Shown: piece by piece, positions 43,904 to 52,176 of the stretch
Numbering within the stretch: the first letter of the stretch is position 1
Layout of the letters: every line of letters begins with the position of its first letter
Assembly: GCA_016720775.1 (NCBI GenBank)
Contig: JADKJX010000005.1
Span: 1 to 64,000, forward strand
Source: Chitinophagaceae bacterium
GTDB taxonomy: Bacteria; Bacteroidota; Bacteroidia; Chitinophagales; Chitinophagaceae
Direction: 5' to 3'
DNA length: 64,000 nt
Notes under the pieces: model-generated
Seen by the model: only the letters and a program-made list of their open reading frames with translations
The model's database searches: none
What the model was told of the DNA's origin: nothing
Position numbers and translations under genes: made by a program

Positions 43904-43940
43904 TGTTGATTCGTTAATTTGGTATTGTTAGTAATACTTT

Positions 43941-44012
43941 GAACCACATAGAACATAGAAAACATAGTAGTCTATATGTTTTTTCTATGTGCCCTATGAT
44001 CCTATGTGGTTC
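43941..44012. repeat. CATAG-type inverted word repeat, copy 1
   Basis: GAACCACATAG (43941-43951) and CTATGTGGTTC (44002-44012) are exact complements. Between them are degenerate AACATAGAAAACATAG and CTATGTGCCCTATG words. Other copies lie at 45935-46007, 46211-46245 and 57923-57995. Confidence 0.75.
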
Positions 44013-44045
44013 ATTTACTTTAAAACTTAAATTGACATACTAAAG

Positions 44046-44100
44046 CCTTAATTCGTTAATTTGTAAAACTAATTTTTCAATTTTTAATTCTTATTTTTTA
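44046..44100. repeat. TTAATTCGTTAATTTG-type A+T-rich word repeat
   Basis: Repeated TTAATTCG/TTAATTTG/TTTTTAATTC words lie just upstream of the phosphopantetheinyl transferase gene. Related words fill the rplU-rpmA gap (60488-60580). Confidence 0.45.
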
Positions 44101-44109
44101 ATTGCTGAA

Positions 44110-44736
44110 ATGCCGCTGGTTTATCAACAAAATATTAACGCCACCACAAAGATCGCTGTTTGGCATATCAACGAACCAGAAGATTTTTTTTTAGCACAGG
44201 TTCCCCTGCAGAAAAATATCAGTCACTGGCATAAACGGTTGCAGCACCTGGCAGGCAGGTTATTGCTGAAGGAGCTGTATCCTGATTTTCCCATAAACCT
44301 GATACAAATCGCCGATACCAAAAAACCATACCTGGAAGATGAGCCCTTTCATTTTTCCATATCGCATTGCGGCGATTATGCAGCAGCCATTGTAAGCAAA
44401 GAATACCGGGTGGGCGTGGATGTGGAACTGGTGAATGACAAGATCGGTTTAATACAGAAGAAGTTTATGAGTGAAGGAGAGAAGAAAATGTTCAATGAGC
44501 AACGTTCAATGAACAATGTTCAATGTGCAACGCTCTGCTGGAGTGTGAAAGAATCTGTTTTCAAATGGTGGGGAAAGGGATCGGTGGATTTTAAAAGAGG
44601 CATGCTGCTTAAATCAATTCATGGCGACAACAGCGAGGGTAAAGTATATTGCCTGTTTAAGAATGAAACCGAACTGGTCATTCATTATTTATCATTCAAC
44701 GATAATTTTCTTACCTGGGTATTAACGGATCATTGA
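44110..44736 (+). CDS. 4'-phosphopantetheinyl transferase superfamily protein
   Basis: The enzyme moves the phosphopantetheine arm of CoA to a serine of an acyl or peptidyl carrier protein. The 208-residue product is Sfp/AcpT-like: HFSISHCGDYAAAIVS, the metal-binding VGVDVELV (Asp104, Glu106), and SVKESVFKWWGKG (Lys147-Glu148, Lys152). Residues about 127-141 (FNEQRSMNNVQCA) are encoded by a TTCAATGA/CAATGTTCAATG word array like those between genes, sitting in the loop before the KES motif. It overlaps the convergent DUF2130 stop by 7 bases. Confidence 0.87.
   Translation: MPLVYQQNINATTKIAVWHINEPEDFFLAQVPLQKNISHWHKRLQHLAGRLLLKELYPDFPINLIQIADTKKPYLEDEPFHFSISHCGDYAAAIVSKEYRVGVDVELVNDKIGLIQKKFMSEGEKKMFNEQRSMNNVQCATLCWSVKESVFKWWGKGSVDFKRGMLLKSIHGDNSEGKVYCLFKNETELVIHYLSFNDNFLTWVLTDH
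44490..44533. repeat. TTCAATG word array inside the phosphopantetheinyl transferase gene
   Basis: TTCAATGAGCAACG, TTCAATGAACAATG and TTCAATGTGCAACG follow one another, three units of 14-15 bases. They are read in frame. GCAACATTGAATATTGAGC at 49223-49241 has the same word style. Confidence 0.65.
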
Positions 44737-45891
44737 TCTTCCGCCGATGCATCATCCGATGTTCCTTCCAGTAGTGGAATATCACCAACCGATGCGCCGG
44801 CAATTCCTTTTACCGAACCATACATGCCGCTGGTGCTGAGTAAAACTTTTTCTAATTGTTTCTCTCTTTCCTTCCAGATCTTTTCCATCTGTATCCGTTC
44901 TTTTGTTATGCCTTGCTTCATCGACATAAATCCTTCCACGATGGCTTCCATCTGTCCACGGAATTCATTGCCGGTGAGAAAATCATACAGCATCTGCATC
45001 TTATCGCCCTTCCCTTCCTGGGCTTTCTGGGCTATATATATATTGATGATGCCGCTGCGTAGTGCATGTGCCAGGCTGCTCACTTCCGCAAAGCCGCAGA
45101 TCCAGATGCCGTCTTTTTTCGCCAAAGCGGTCCATGTCTTTGGGAAAAGCCTGTGTTACCAATATGGCCACATCAGCACCCGTATTCCGCTTATCCGATT
45201 TCAGTTTATCAACCCAGCTGTTGCTCCATGTTTTGGTACGTTTGCTTTCATAAATGATCTTGCCACAGGCCATACCGCTGTTGTTGCGGATTGTTTGAAT
45301 GCAATCAGCGCCTTCCACACCCTTCCCAACTTCTTCAATAAGATCGAAAGGAAAATTCTCTTTTAAAATTTCTTCCAGCAAAATTTCCTGGCTTTCGCCC
45401 TGCAACTGCATGCTTCCCTGTTCACTTTTGCGTTTCAGCTCTTCAATCAGTTTCTGCTGCTGCTCCATCTGCAGTTTGTATTCCTTGGTCTTCAGGTCGA
45501 ACAGTTCCTGTTCCCGTTTAATCGTACTGTCTTCTATCTCTTTTCTTTTTTCCAAAAAACGTTTCTCCAGTTCCATTTCAAAGTTCTTCTGTTTTTCTTC
45601 CAGGGCAGATTTATCCCGTAAAAGTTCCAGCTCCTTTTTCTGCAGTTCCTGCAGTTGCTGTGTTTTCATTTTGGCATCCTCTTCCAGTGATCTTAGTTTA
45701 ACAGCCAGTTCTTCGCCTGCTTTTTTCTGAGCAGCGGTTTCAATGGAGGTTTTCTGTTTTTCAAACTCCTCTTCTTTCTTTTTCTGCCAGTCGAGCATTT
45801 TGGTGCGCAGTTCTTTCTCCACTTCGTTCTTCAGGCTTTCATTGAGCTCAAACTCATGACCGCAGTTGGGGCATTTTATTTCGGTTCCCAT
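44730..45891 (-). CDS. DUF2130 protein, split by one frameshift
   Basis: The protein starts MGTEIKCPNCGHEFELNES (ATG 45891; the longer frame reads through a repeat), with a CxxC zinc-ribbon-like end, then about 170 residues of charged coiled coil. The DUF2130 core follows (ADCIQTIRNNSGMACGKIIYESKRTKTW, ADVAILVTQAFPKDM). The frame breaks near 45117-45122 because the minus strand has GGCGAAAAAAGACGG; with one A fewer it continues as FGEKDGIWICGFAEVSSLAHALR into the downstream piece, giving about 386 residues. The domain has a restriction-nuclease-like fold in some predictions; its role is unknown. Confidence 0.83.
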
Positions 45892-45934
45892 CACGTATTT
45901 TTTTACAAGATAATTAAAAATAAAAAGCTTCCCT

Positions 45935-46007
45935 GAACCACATAGAAACATAGGACACATAGCCTGTTCTATAGGGGTACTATGCTCCCCATATGTCTGT
46001 ATGTTTC
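45935..46007. repeat. CATAG-type inverted word repeat, copy 2
   Basis: GAACCACATAGAAACATAGG starts the element, and CTATAGGGG, CTATGCTCC, CATATGTCTGTATGTTTC words close it. It lies between the DUF2130 start and the tRNA-Leu promoter. Confidence 0.65.
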
Positions 46008-46062
46008 AAATCAGCATCTCTTCCTGCAGGTTTTTTGTTTTTTTTATGCCCCGCCAATCTTT

Positions 46063-46070
46063 TACATTTG
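46063..46070 (+). promoter_or_regulatory. -7 box of tRNA-Leu(GAG)
   Basis: TACATTTG matches TAnnTTTG, 15 bases upstream of the tRNA 5' end, with a TTTG at 46034-46037 as a possible -33 box. Confidence 0.6.
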
Positions 46071-46085
46071 CAACCTCTACTGTAT

Positions 46086-46169
46086 GCCCGGGTGGCGAAA
46101 TTGGTAGACGCACCACCTTGAGGTGGTGGCGCTGGAAACGGCGTGCTGGTTCGAATCCAGTCTCGGGCA
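46086..46169 (+). tRNA. tRNA-Leu (anticodon GAG)
   Basis: Acceptor arm GCCCGGG/CTCGGGC, D arm with TTGGTAGAC, anticodon stem CCACC/GGTGG around loop TTGAGGT (anticodon GAG), long class II variable arm, and T arm CTGG/CCAG with TTCGAAT. CCA is not encoded. Confidence 0.96.
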
Positions 46170-46170
46170 C

Positions 46171-46197
46171 AAGCGAAGTTTTTACTTCGCTTTTTTA
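46171..46197 (+). terminator. Intrinsic terminator of tRNA-Leu(GAG)
   Basis: AGCGAAG pairs with CTTCGCT across a 6-base loop and is followed by a T-run, two bases after the tRNA end. Confidence 0.8.
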
Positions 46198-46210
46198 TTT
46201 GTGGAGGAGA

Positions 46211-46245
46211 TATTCTATGTGTTTTCTATGTCCTATGTGGTTCAG
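46211..46245. repeat. CATAG-type word repeat, copy 3 (half element)
   Basis: TATTCTATGTGTTTTCTATG and CCTATGTGGTTCAG words correspond to the right half of the longer inverted elements. It lies between the tRNA terminator and the histidine kinase stop. Confidence 0.6.
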
Positions 46246-46257
46246 AAAAAATTGCAA

Positions 46258-47409
46258 CTATTTCTTCAACACGATGCGGAACGTTGTTCCCTTCCCCGGT
46301 TCGGAATGCTTTACAAACAGTTCGCCTTTGTGGTATTGTTCTATGATGCGCTTGCTCAGCGTGAGTCCCAATCCCCAGCCACGCTTTTTGGTAGTAAAGC
46401 CCGGTTTAAAAACTTTGGCAATATTTTTTTTGCTGATGCCCTTGCCCGAGTCGGTTACGTCCACCAGCACCTGTGCTGTTTCGTTTTTTATGTTCACAGT
46501 CAACGAACCTTTTCCTTCCATGGCATCCAGTCCGTTCTTTAATAAGTTTTCCACCACCCAGTCAAACAGCGGCCCGTTGATGAGGGCGTTAATCTCTTTT
46601 TCACCATTGGTATCGATGCTGAAACTTACTTTATCGGAGGCCCTTCTTTTTATATAACTCACCATGTTCTCCACCTGTTGTACAATGTTCATCTCTTCCA
46701 GTTGTGGTGTGCTGCCGATCTTTCCAAAGCGGTCGCTTACCAGTTTCAGCCTGTCCACATCTTTGGTCATTTCAGGAACAATTTTTTCCATGCCCGGCAT
46801 TTCCTTCAGCATTTCCACCCAGCCCTGTAAAGAAGTGAGGGGCGTACCAAGCTGGTGAGCCGTTTCTTTTGCCATGCCTGCCCATACCTGGTTTTGTGTC
46901 GATTTGTTGCGGGTAGAAACAGTGATCAGTGTGATAATGATGAACAGCGCCACAATCACCAGCTGAATAATGGGATAATATTTTACCTGCTTCAATAAAA
47001 CCGATTCGCCATAAAAAACCCGGTTGGTTTGCAAAGTATCCAATGGGTTTTTCCATTCAATGGGCTGGTTCAGTTTTTTAAATTCTTCTAACTGGTCTTT
47101 CAGGTAAGAAGGGCTTGCTGCTGCCTTTACCGAATCAAGGTTGCGGAAATCCATGATGCTGTCTTTTTCGGTAACCAGTATCATGGGAATGTCCTTGCTG
47201 TTGTCGGTGATTATTTTAAAGGCAAGCCCGACATCTGTTTTATTGGAATTGGCAATGTCTTTTTCGGCTTCTACCCACTGCTCAATTTTTATTTTTTCCT
47301 CTGCAGCGATCTTTTTAGCCAGGTGGTTTGAATAAAAGATGGTGCCGCTTACAATGGCAATGGCAACCAAAGCCAGTACCGTACGCCAGTTGAGTAGTTG
47401 AGGAAACAT
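46258..47409 (-). CDS. Membrane-bound sensor histidine kinase
   Basis: The 383-residue protein has an N-terminal membrane segment (about 10-28), a periplasmic sensor region, a second membrane segment (about 145-165), and a kinase core. The phospho-acceptor box is AKETAHQLGTPLTSL with His185 (the HQLGTP variant, in place of HEL+NP, seen in Bacteroidota). NLLKNGLDAM is the N box, DSGKGI the G1 box and WGLGLTLSKRII the G2 box. No response regulator is adjacent, so the output is unknown. The signal is unknown too. Confidence 0.9.
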   Translation of the reverse strand: MFPQLLNWRTVLALVAIAIVSGTIFYSNHLAKKIAAEEKIKIEQWVEAEKDIANSNKTDVGLAFKIITDNSKDIPMILVTEKDSIMDFRNLDSVKAAASPSYLKDQLEEFKKLNQPIEWKNPLDTLQTNRVFYGESVLLKQVKYYPIIQLVIVALFIIITLITVSTRNKSTQNQVWAGMAKETAHQLGTPLTSLQGWVEMLKEMPGMEKIVPEMTKDVDRLKLVSDRFGKIGSTPQLEEMNIVQQVENMVSYIKRRASDKVSFSIDTNGEKEINALINGPLFDWVVENLLKNGLDAMEGKGSLTVNIKNETAQVLVDVTDSGKGISKKNIAKVFKPGFTTKKRGWGLGLTLSKRIIEQYHKGELFVKHSEPGKGTTFRIVLKK

Positions 47410-47433
47410 GAAGTAAAAATAAGGAATAAGTCA

Positions 47434-47470
47434 GGAGTTTGGAGTTTGAGGTTTGGGGTTTGAGGTTGGG
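47434..47470. repeat. GGTTTGAGG-type word repeat
   Basis: GGAGTTTGGAGTTTGAGG, then TTTGGGGTTTGAGGTTGGG: the same words as the array inside the ABC ATPase gene at 21392-21428. It lies between divergent kinase and glycosyltransferase genes. Confidence 0.6.
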
Positions 47471-47527
47471 TGCGATAAGTTGCAAGATATAAGTATGTTT
47501 GCAAGCGCTATAAAGCACCGGCAGAAA

Positions 47528-48553
47528 ATGGAACAACCATCAGTAGCGATTGTGATCTTAAACTGGAACGGGAAGAAATTCCTGCAGCAGTTTCTGCCTT
47601 CCGTAATGGCTTCTTCCTATACAAATAAAAAAATAATCGTTGCCGACAATGCATCCACCGATGACAGCATTGAATTTTTAAAGCAACAGTATCCGCAGGT
47701 TGGCATCCTTCAGAATAAAAGCAATGAAGGATTTGCCAAAGGATATAATACCGCATTGAAACAGGTGCAGGCCGATTATTATGTGCTGCTCAACAGTGAT
47801 GTGGAAGTGACTCCAAACTGGATAGAACCCATCATTGACCTAATGGAATCGGATAAAGGAATCGCTGCCTGTCAACCTAAAATATTGACATACCATAAAA
47901 AAGATCAGTTTGAATATGCGGGGGCTTGTGGGGGATGGCTGGATCAGTTCGGTTATCCGTTTTCAAGGGGCCGGGTATTTGATATCTGCGAGAAAGATAC
48001 CGGGCAGTATGATAATACGCAGCAGTGTTTCTGGGCAAGCGGCGCTGCTTTTTTTGTACGGACTTCTGTGTATCAGGAAGTGGGCGGACTGGATGAATAC
48101 TTTTTTGCCCACCAGGAAGAGATTGACCTTTGCTGGCGCATACAACTGGCGGGCTATAAGATCTTTGTTCAGCCTTCCTCGGTTGTGTATCATCTTGGCG
48201 GTGGAACATTGCCCCGGGGCAGCAGTCGCAAGACCTTTCTGAATTTCCGCAATAACCTCATCATGCTCACAAAGAATATTCCGTTGGGTGCGGCGCTGTG
48301 GAAGATCCCTTTCCGGGTATTACTGGATGCCGTATCGGCGTGGCGGGAATTGCTGAGTGGCAACGGGGGATATTTTATTTCCATATTAAAGGCACACCTG
48401 CATTATGCCGGCTGGCTATTGTGGAACAGGAAGTATTCGGCATTCCCCAAAAAGAAAGACGGAAAGTTGAGTGGCTATTACCGGGGTTCGGTGGTGTGGG
48501 CCCATTTTATAAAGAAGAAAAAGACCTTTTTGGAAATTGTTGGTAACAAATAA
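47528..48553 (+). CDS. Glycosyltransferase family 2 protein
   Basis: The 341-residue enzyme has a GT-A fold: VAIVILNWNGKKFL at the nucleotide-binding start, VADNASTDDSIEFL, and YVLLNSDVEVT as the DxD-like metal site. ASGAAFFVRTSVYQEVGGLDE and FFAHQEEIDLCWRIQ follow as in WbbL/rhamnosyltransferase-like members. It probably adds a sugar to a cell-surface glycan at the inner face of the membrane; donor and acceptor are unknown. The ATG at 47528 (MEQPSVAIV) is preferred to the upstream start at 47453, which lies in repeat DNA. Confidence 0.9.
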   Translation: MEQPSVAIVILNWNGKKFLQQFLPSVMASSYTNKKIIVADNASTDDSIEFLKQQYPQVGILQNKSNEGFAKGYNTALKQVQADYYVLLNSDVEVTPNWIEPIIDLMESDKGIAACQPKILTYHKKDQFEYAGACGGWLDQFGYPFSRGRVFDICEKDTGQYDNTQQCFWASGAAFFVRTSVYQEVGGLDEYFFAHQEEIDLCWRIQLAGYKIFVQPSSVVYHLGGGTLPRGSSRKTFLNFRNNLIMLTKNIPLGAALWKIPFRVLLDAVSAWRELLSGNGGYFISILKAHLHYAGWLLWNRKYSAFPKKKDGKLSGYYRGSVVWAHFIKKKKTFLEIVGNK

Positions 48554-48574
48554 GTTTTTTTGCCCTTGAGCCCT

Positions 48575-48582
48575 TATTTTTG
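48575..48582 (+). promoter_or_regulatory. -7 box of the small membrane protein gene
   Basis: TATTTTTG matches TAnnTTTG, 19 bases upstream of the ATG at 48602. Confidence 0.45.
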
Positions 48583-48601
48583 CACAGCAAATTATAATAA
48601 A

Positions 48602-48805
48602 ATGAGCCAGGAAATAATCGACACAAGGCATAAAGATTTTACCCATAACTGGGTATCCACATCCCGTTTTATCTGGTTTTGCCAGGTATTTCTGGTGATC
48701 GCTTTTATCTTAGGGGGTTGCTATAACCTGTACACTCACAGCTACAAGGGCAAACCCAATGTGAATGTACCCAGTAATACCCTGTACAACCCGACTTACA
48801 AATAA
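48602..48805 (+). CDS. Small single-pass membrane protein
   Basis: This 67-residue product starts MSQEIIDTRHKDFTHNWVST and has one membrane segment at about residues 20-42 (FIWFCQVFLVIAFILGGCYN) and a polar tail. I do not recognise it. It is supported by a well-placed promoter-like box, normal codon use and a membrane helix. The longer frame to 48560 overlaps the promoter region. Confidence 0.6.
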   Translation: MSQEIIDTRHKDFTHNWVSTSRFIWFCQVFLVIAFILGGCYNLYTHSYKGKPNVNVPSNTLYNPTYK

Positions 48806-48831
48806 AATTTTTATTGTAATAGCGTAACACT

Positions 48832-48839
48832 TATTTTTG
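48832..48839 (+). promoter_or_regulatory. -7 box that may serve the tRNA-Gly/tRNA-Leu pair
   Basis: TATTTTTG matches TAnnTTTG with a TTG at 48814-48816. It is the last such box before the tRNAs, but lies about 118 bases upstream with a word repeat between, so a closer promoter is possible. Confidence 0.35.
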
Positions 48840-48869
48840 CACTCCGAAAAATAAGTCAGTTCTTTAATA

Positions 48870-48953
48870 TCGTTTCAGGGTTTAAAACGTTTAATCGTTC
48901 CAGGGTTAGTTAACCTTTCAACGAATGAAACGGGTTAAACATTTGCAACGTTC
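48870..48953. repeat. GTTTAAAACG-type word repeat upstream of tRNA-Gly
   Basis: Degenerate CGTTTCAGGG, TTTAAAACG, TTTAATCGTTCCAGGG, GAAACGGGTTAAAC and GCAACGTTCC words run up to the tRNA. Same style as 17788-17863 and 34330-34374. Confidence 0.55.
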
Positions 48954-48956
48954 CCT

Positions 48957-49029
48957 GCGGAAGTAGCTCATTTGGTAGAGCGCGACCTTGCCAAGGTCGA
49001 GGTGGCCGGTTCGAGCCCGGTCTTCCGCT
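48957..49029 (+). tRNA. tRNA-Gly (anticodon GCC)
   Basis: Acceptor GCGGAAG/CTTCCGC, D arm GCTC..GAGC, anticodon stem CGACC/GGTCG around loop TTGCCAA (anticodon GCC), T arm CCGG/CCGG with TTCGAGC. CCA not encoded. Confidence 0.97.
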
Positions 49030-49037
49030 CAAAAATT

Positions 49038-49063
49038 AATCCCGGACCTCCGGGATTTTTTTT
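49038..49063 (+). terminator. Intrinsic terminator between the two tRNAs
   Basis: ATCCCGG pairs with CCGGGAT around loop ACCT, followed by eight T residues. It separates tRNA-Gly from tRNA-Leu, so the second tRNA depends on read-through or its own promoter; no TAnnTTTG box fits in the 14 bases between. Confidence 0.8.
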
Positions 49064-49076
49064 CTTCTCTCGTGTC

Positions 49077-49162
49077 ACTCGGGTGGTGGAACTGGTAGAC
49101 ACGCAGGACTTAAAATCCTGTTCACAGCAATGTGAGTGTGGGTTCAACTCCCATCCCGAGTA
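49077..49162 (+). tRNA. tRNA-Leu (anticodon UAA)
   Basis: Acceptor ACTCGGG/CCCGAGT, D arm with CTGGTAGAC, anticodon stem CAGGA/TCCTG around loop CTTAAAA (anticodon TAA), a long class II variable arm, and T arm with TTCAACT. CCA not encoded. Confidence 0.95.
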
Positions 49163-49166
49163 CAAG

Positions 49167-49190
49167 GCCGTTCAGATGAGCGGCTTTTTT
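49167..49190 (+). terminator. Intrinsic terminator of tRNA-Leu(UAA)
   Basis: GCCGTTCA and TGAGCGGC form a stem (one G-T) closed by GA, or more likely by a loop after opening the inner pairs, followed by six T residues. Confidence 0.75.
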
Positions 49191-49324
49191 ATTTCCATGA
49201 TCTTTCTTTCGTGCTGTAGAGAAGCAACATTGAATATTGAGCATTGAGAGTTTTCAGCATCAGGGGTTCGCTAAAAACATCAGTAACGGCGAAAGAAATT
49301 CCGTTGGCAAAAAACCTGCTGAAA

Positions 49325-49378
49325 CGGATACTAGATGCTAGTATCTAGTATCCAGTATCCAGTATCCAGTATCCAGTT
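49325..49378. repeat. Tandem AGTATCCA units
   Basis: GATACTAGATGCTAGTATC is followed by four near-perfect 8-base AGTATCCA units, running up to the stop codon of the next (minus-strand) gene. It belongs with the GAATCCTGTATCCT array at 33712-33787. Confidence 0.75.
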
Positions 49379-50208
49379 TACTTCTTATAAAGATACTCTA
49401 CCGATCCCATCATCTTCCCTTCTTTTGAATAACAGCGTTCGGTGGTGCGCAGGCCGTTTTCATAAGCATAGCGCCAGGTAAAATAGTAAGCGCCTTCTTT
49501 TTCGGAGCTCACCATCTTTACCAGTTGCCCGGCTTCATTGTACTCGAAGGACGATTCGGTGAAGAGCTGTTTCTGGAAACTGTATTTATGTACAATATCG
49601 GTAAGCTGTTTCCAGGTATCGTAGTAGTAGTAATAGACCTCTGATGTTTTTGAATTCTTTTCGATGATCACATTGCCGCTTTCGTCGGCTTCAAATGCAT
49701 ACCAGGTGGTATCCTGGTTCCTTATAAGCAGCATCTGCTGGGGTACACCAGCGGCATTATAATTATACAGGTGCTGTTCGGCCGCATCGCCTGCATCATC
49801 ATCGGTGGCAAAGCGTTTTACGGAGTTAACTGTTATGAGTTTTCCGGCACCATCATACATATAGTCGATGGTAGTGGCACCGGCCTCGGATGAATCAACC
49901 GTTCTTACTAACATGCCTGTTTTGTCGAAATAAGAGATAAATGTATTTGGATAAGATTGATCGGTGGAAGTATAGATCTCCACTTCGGTAAAATCCCGGT
50001 TTATCTTTTTCTGGCAGGTGAAACCCTCGCTTTCGGTACCATCGGCTTCCATCGAAATCACTTTGACCCCCTTTATTTTTTTCTCTTTCAGCACCGCCAG
50101 TTCTGCCATCACCTGCTTGTTATTGAGGATGTCGGTATAGTAGTACTGGGCGGCAGATGAATAGCCTGCGAACAGCAAAGCAAAGAGCCAGGGGATGGTT
50201 TTTTTCAT
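49378..50208 (-). CDS. Secreted protein with YD/RHS-like beta repeats
   Basis: The 276-residue protein has a signal peptide (MKKTIPWLFALLFAGYSSA) and a series of strand motifs like those of YD/RHS wrap proteins: YMYDGAGKLITVNS, YNYNAAGVPQQML, FEADESGNVIIEK, FEYNEAGQLVKMV and YSKEGKMMGSVEYLY. Each unit is about 20-25 residues. It is far smaller than true RHS toxins and lacks a toxin tip. It may be a surface or periplasmic protein of the toxin-antitoxin-unrelated antitoxin-like-repeat kind, which is uncertain. Confidence 0.7.
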   Translation of the reverse strand: MKKTIPWLFALLFAGYSSAAQYYYTDILNNKQVMAELAVLKEKKIKGVKVISMEADGTESEGFTCQKKINRDFTEVEIYTSTDQSYPNTFISYFDKTGMLVRTVDSSEAGATTIDYMYDGAGKLITVNSVKRFATDDDAGDAAEQHLYNYNAAGVPQQMLLIRNQDTTWYAFEADESGNVIIEKNSKTSEVYYYYYDTWKQLTDIVHKYSFQKQLFTESSFEYNEAGQLVKMVSSEKEGAYYFTWRYAYENGLRTTERCYSKEGKMMGSVEYLYKK

Positions 50209-50226
50209 TACGACATTTTATTTTTT

Positions 50227-50234
50227 CAAAAGTA
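50227..50234 (-). promoter_or_regulatory. -7 box of the YD-repeat protein gene
   Basis: Minus-strand TACTTTTG matches TAnnTTTG, 19 bases upstream of the start codon at 50208. Confidence 0.45.
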
Positions 50235-50313
50235 ATGCAAGTTTGGCAACTGAAATTCTGCCATTCCCGGAATATACCCTTAAACTTTATTATTTTTAAC
50301 AAAATTAGCGCTC

Positions 50314-51375
50314 ATGAGCCACCTCAAAGAAAGGCAACAGAAGAACTGCCTTAACTGCAATACCGAAGTACAAGGCAGGTATTGTCAGAACTGCGGCCAG
50401 GAGAACATCGAACCAAAGGAAACGGTGTGGCACCTGATCGCTCATTTTTTCCAGGACATTACACACTTCGACGGCAAGTTTTTCAGCACGGTAAAATACC
50501 TGGTCATACGGCCTGGATTTTTATCAAGGGAATATATGGTAGGCCGCCGGGCAAGTTATGTGAATCCCATACGGATGTACATTTTCACGTCGGCTTTTTT
50601 CTTTTTGATCTTCTTCTCCTTTATGCACGTGGATAAGAAATCGCTCATGGGCGAATCAAAAATGAATGGAAAGACCTGGGCCCAGGTAACAGCGATGGAC
50701 TCACTTGCTTTTGATGCGTTTACTAAAAATGTGAATAAAGAAGATAAGAGAGGAGAAATACCCATGACCAGGGAAGCATTTAAAAAATATTTCGACAGTT
50801 CGATCCAGGTAGGCACGATCCATTTCACTAATACTGATTTTACTTCGAAGGAAGAATACGATTCAGCGCTGAGTTCCGGTAAGGTGCATCATGGCTGGTT
50901 CCGCCGGCTGCTGGTATATAAACAGGTTGATATAAATGAACGGTATAAAAATGATGTAGGCCAGGGTTTAAGGGATTATTCAAATATCCTGCTGCACAGC
51001 CTGCCGCAGGTATTCTTTGTTTTGCTGCCGCTGTTTGCACTGATGCTAAAACTGCTTTACATCCGCCGGAAAGATTATTACTATGTGAACCACGCCATTT
51101 TCAGCCTGCATTTTTATATTTTCAGTTTCATCAATATGCTCATCATATTCGCTCTTACTGAGCTGAACAACTGGTTAGACTGGGGCGTAATAGCTTTTTT
51201 ACAGGTGATACTTGGGCTGGGCACATTCTTTTACCTGTATAAAGCCATGCGTAAATTTTATATGCAACGAAGAGCAAAAACAGTATTCAAATTTTTGCTC
51301 TTATGCCTGATGCTTTTTTTCACCCTGGGCATTTTATTCATGTTCTTTATTTTATTCTCCCTGTTTAAACTATAG
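50314..51375 (+). CDS. DUF3667 membrane protein
   Basis: The 353-residue protein begins with a zinc-ribbon-like CLNCNTEVQGRYCQNCGQ (four Cys, residues 13-30), followed by the DUF3667 core HFFQDITHFDGKFFSTVKYL and VGRRASYVNPIRMYIFTSAFFF. There are five membrane segments, one at about 88-107 and four after residue 225. Function unknown. mazG starts 2 bases after its stop, and a large histidine kinase follows, so the three genes form a likely operon. Confidence 0.85.
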   Translation: MSHLKERQQKNCLNCNTEVQGRYCQNCGQENIEPKETVWHLIAHFFQDITHFDGKFFSTVKYLVIRPGFLSREYMVGRRASYVNPIRMYIFTSAFFFLIFFSFMHVDKKSLMGESKMNGKTWAQVTAMDSLAFDAFTKNVNKEDKRGEIPMTREAFKKYFDSSIQVGTIHFTNTDFTSKEEYDSALSSGKVHHGWFRRLLVYKQVDINERYKNDVGQGLRDYSNILLHSLPQVFFVLLPLFALMLKLLYIRRKDYYYVNHAIFSLHFYIFSFINMLIIFALTELNNWLDWGVIAFLQVILGLGTFFYLYKAMRKFYMQRRAKTVFKFLLLCLMLFFTLGILFMFFILFSLFKL

Positions 51376-51377
51376 TT

Positions 51378-52169
51378 ATGTCAGCAGTTAATAACGATTC
51401 ATTTCTCCGGTTGGTGAAGATCATGGATGAACTCCGTGAACAATGTCCCTGGGATAAAAAGCAGACCATCCATACTCTCCGTCAACTGACCATCGAAGAG
51501 ACCTACGAACTGGCCGATGCCATCACCGAAAGCGACTGGAAAGGAATAAAAGAAGAACTGGGCGATCTTTTGCTGCACATTGTTTTCTATGCCAGGATAG
51601 GGGCCGAGCAAAGCCAGTTCAGCATGGATGAAATGATAAACGGGATCTGTGAGAAACTCATTTCCCGTCATCCCCATATCTATCCTTCGGCAGGTTCAGG
51701 ACTTACCCATGTGAACAACGAAGAGGATGTTAAAAGAAACTGGGAGAAACTGAAGCTGAAAGAAGGAAAGAGATCGGTGCTGGGAGGCGTTCCAAAATCG
51801 CTGCCATCGATGGTGAAAGCCATGCGACTGCAGGAGAAAGCCAAACAGGTAGGCTTTGAGTGGGACAATAAAGAACAGGTTTGGGATAAGGTGGAAGAAG
51901 AGAAAAGAGAACTGTTTGAAGCGATCAAATCGGGCGATGTTAACAAAATGGAAGATGAATTAGGCGATGTTTTCTTCTCCCTCGTAAACTTTGCAAGGTT
52001 TTTGCGGGTAGATGCCGAAAATGCACTGGAGCGGACCAATAAAAAATTCATCCGGCGTTTTACCCAAATGGAGGAAGTGGCCCTTGAAACCGGCAAACCC
52101 CTGCAGGATATGACCCTGGAAGAAATGGACAGCATCTGGAACAGCATCAAGAAGCAGCAAACACGTTAA
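51378..52169 (+). CDS. mazG: Nucleoside triphosphate pyrophosphohydrolase MazG
   Basis: MazG hydrolyses (d)NTPs, especially damaged or non-canonical ones, to NMP and pyrophosphate. The 263-residue product has both tandem MazG domains: domain 1 with CPWDKKQTIHTLRQLTIEET and EELGDLLLHIVFYA (the ExxE metal site), and domain 2 with KVEEEKRELFEAI and EDELGDVFFSLVNFAR. It lies between DUF3667 (2-base gap) and the histidine kinase (7-base gap). Confidence 0.94.
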   Translation: MSAVNNDSFLRLVKIMDELREQCPWDKKQTIHTLRQLTIEETYELADAITESDWKGIKEELGDLLLHIVFYARIGAEQSQFSMDEMINGICEKLISRHPHIYPSAGSGLTHVNNEEDVKRNWEKLKLKEGKRSVLGGVPKSLPSMVKAMRLQEKAKQVGFEWDNKEQVWDKVEEEKRELFEAIKSGDVNKMEDELGDVFFSLVNFARFLRVDAENALERTNKKFIRRFTQMEEVALETGKPLQDMTLEEMDSIWNSIKKQQTR

Positions 52170-52176
52170 TCACCGA

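Noticed and set aside
43941..46245. Transposon or MITE ends
   Set aside because: There is no transposase, no target-site duplication could be recognised, and the interior is made of the same degenerate words as the ends.
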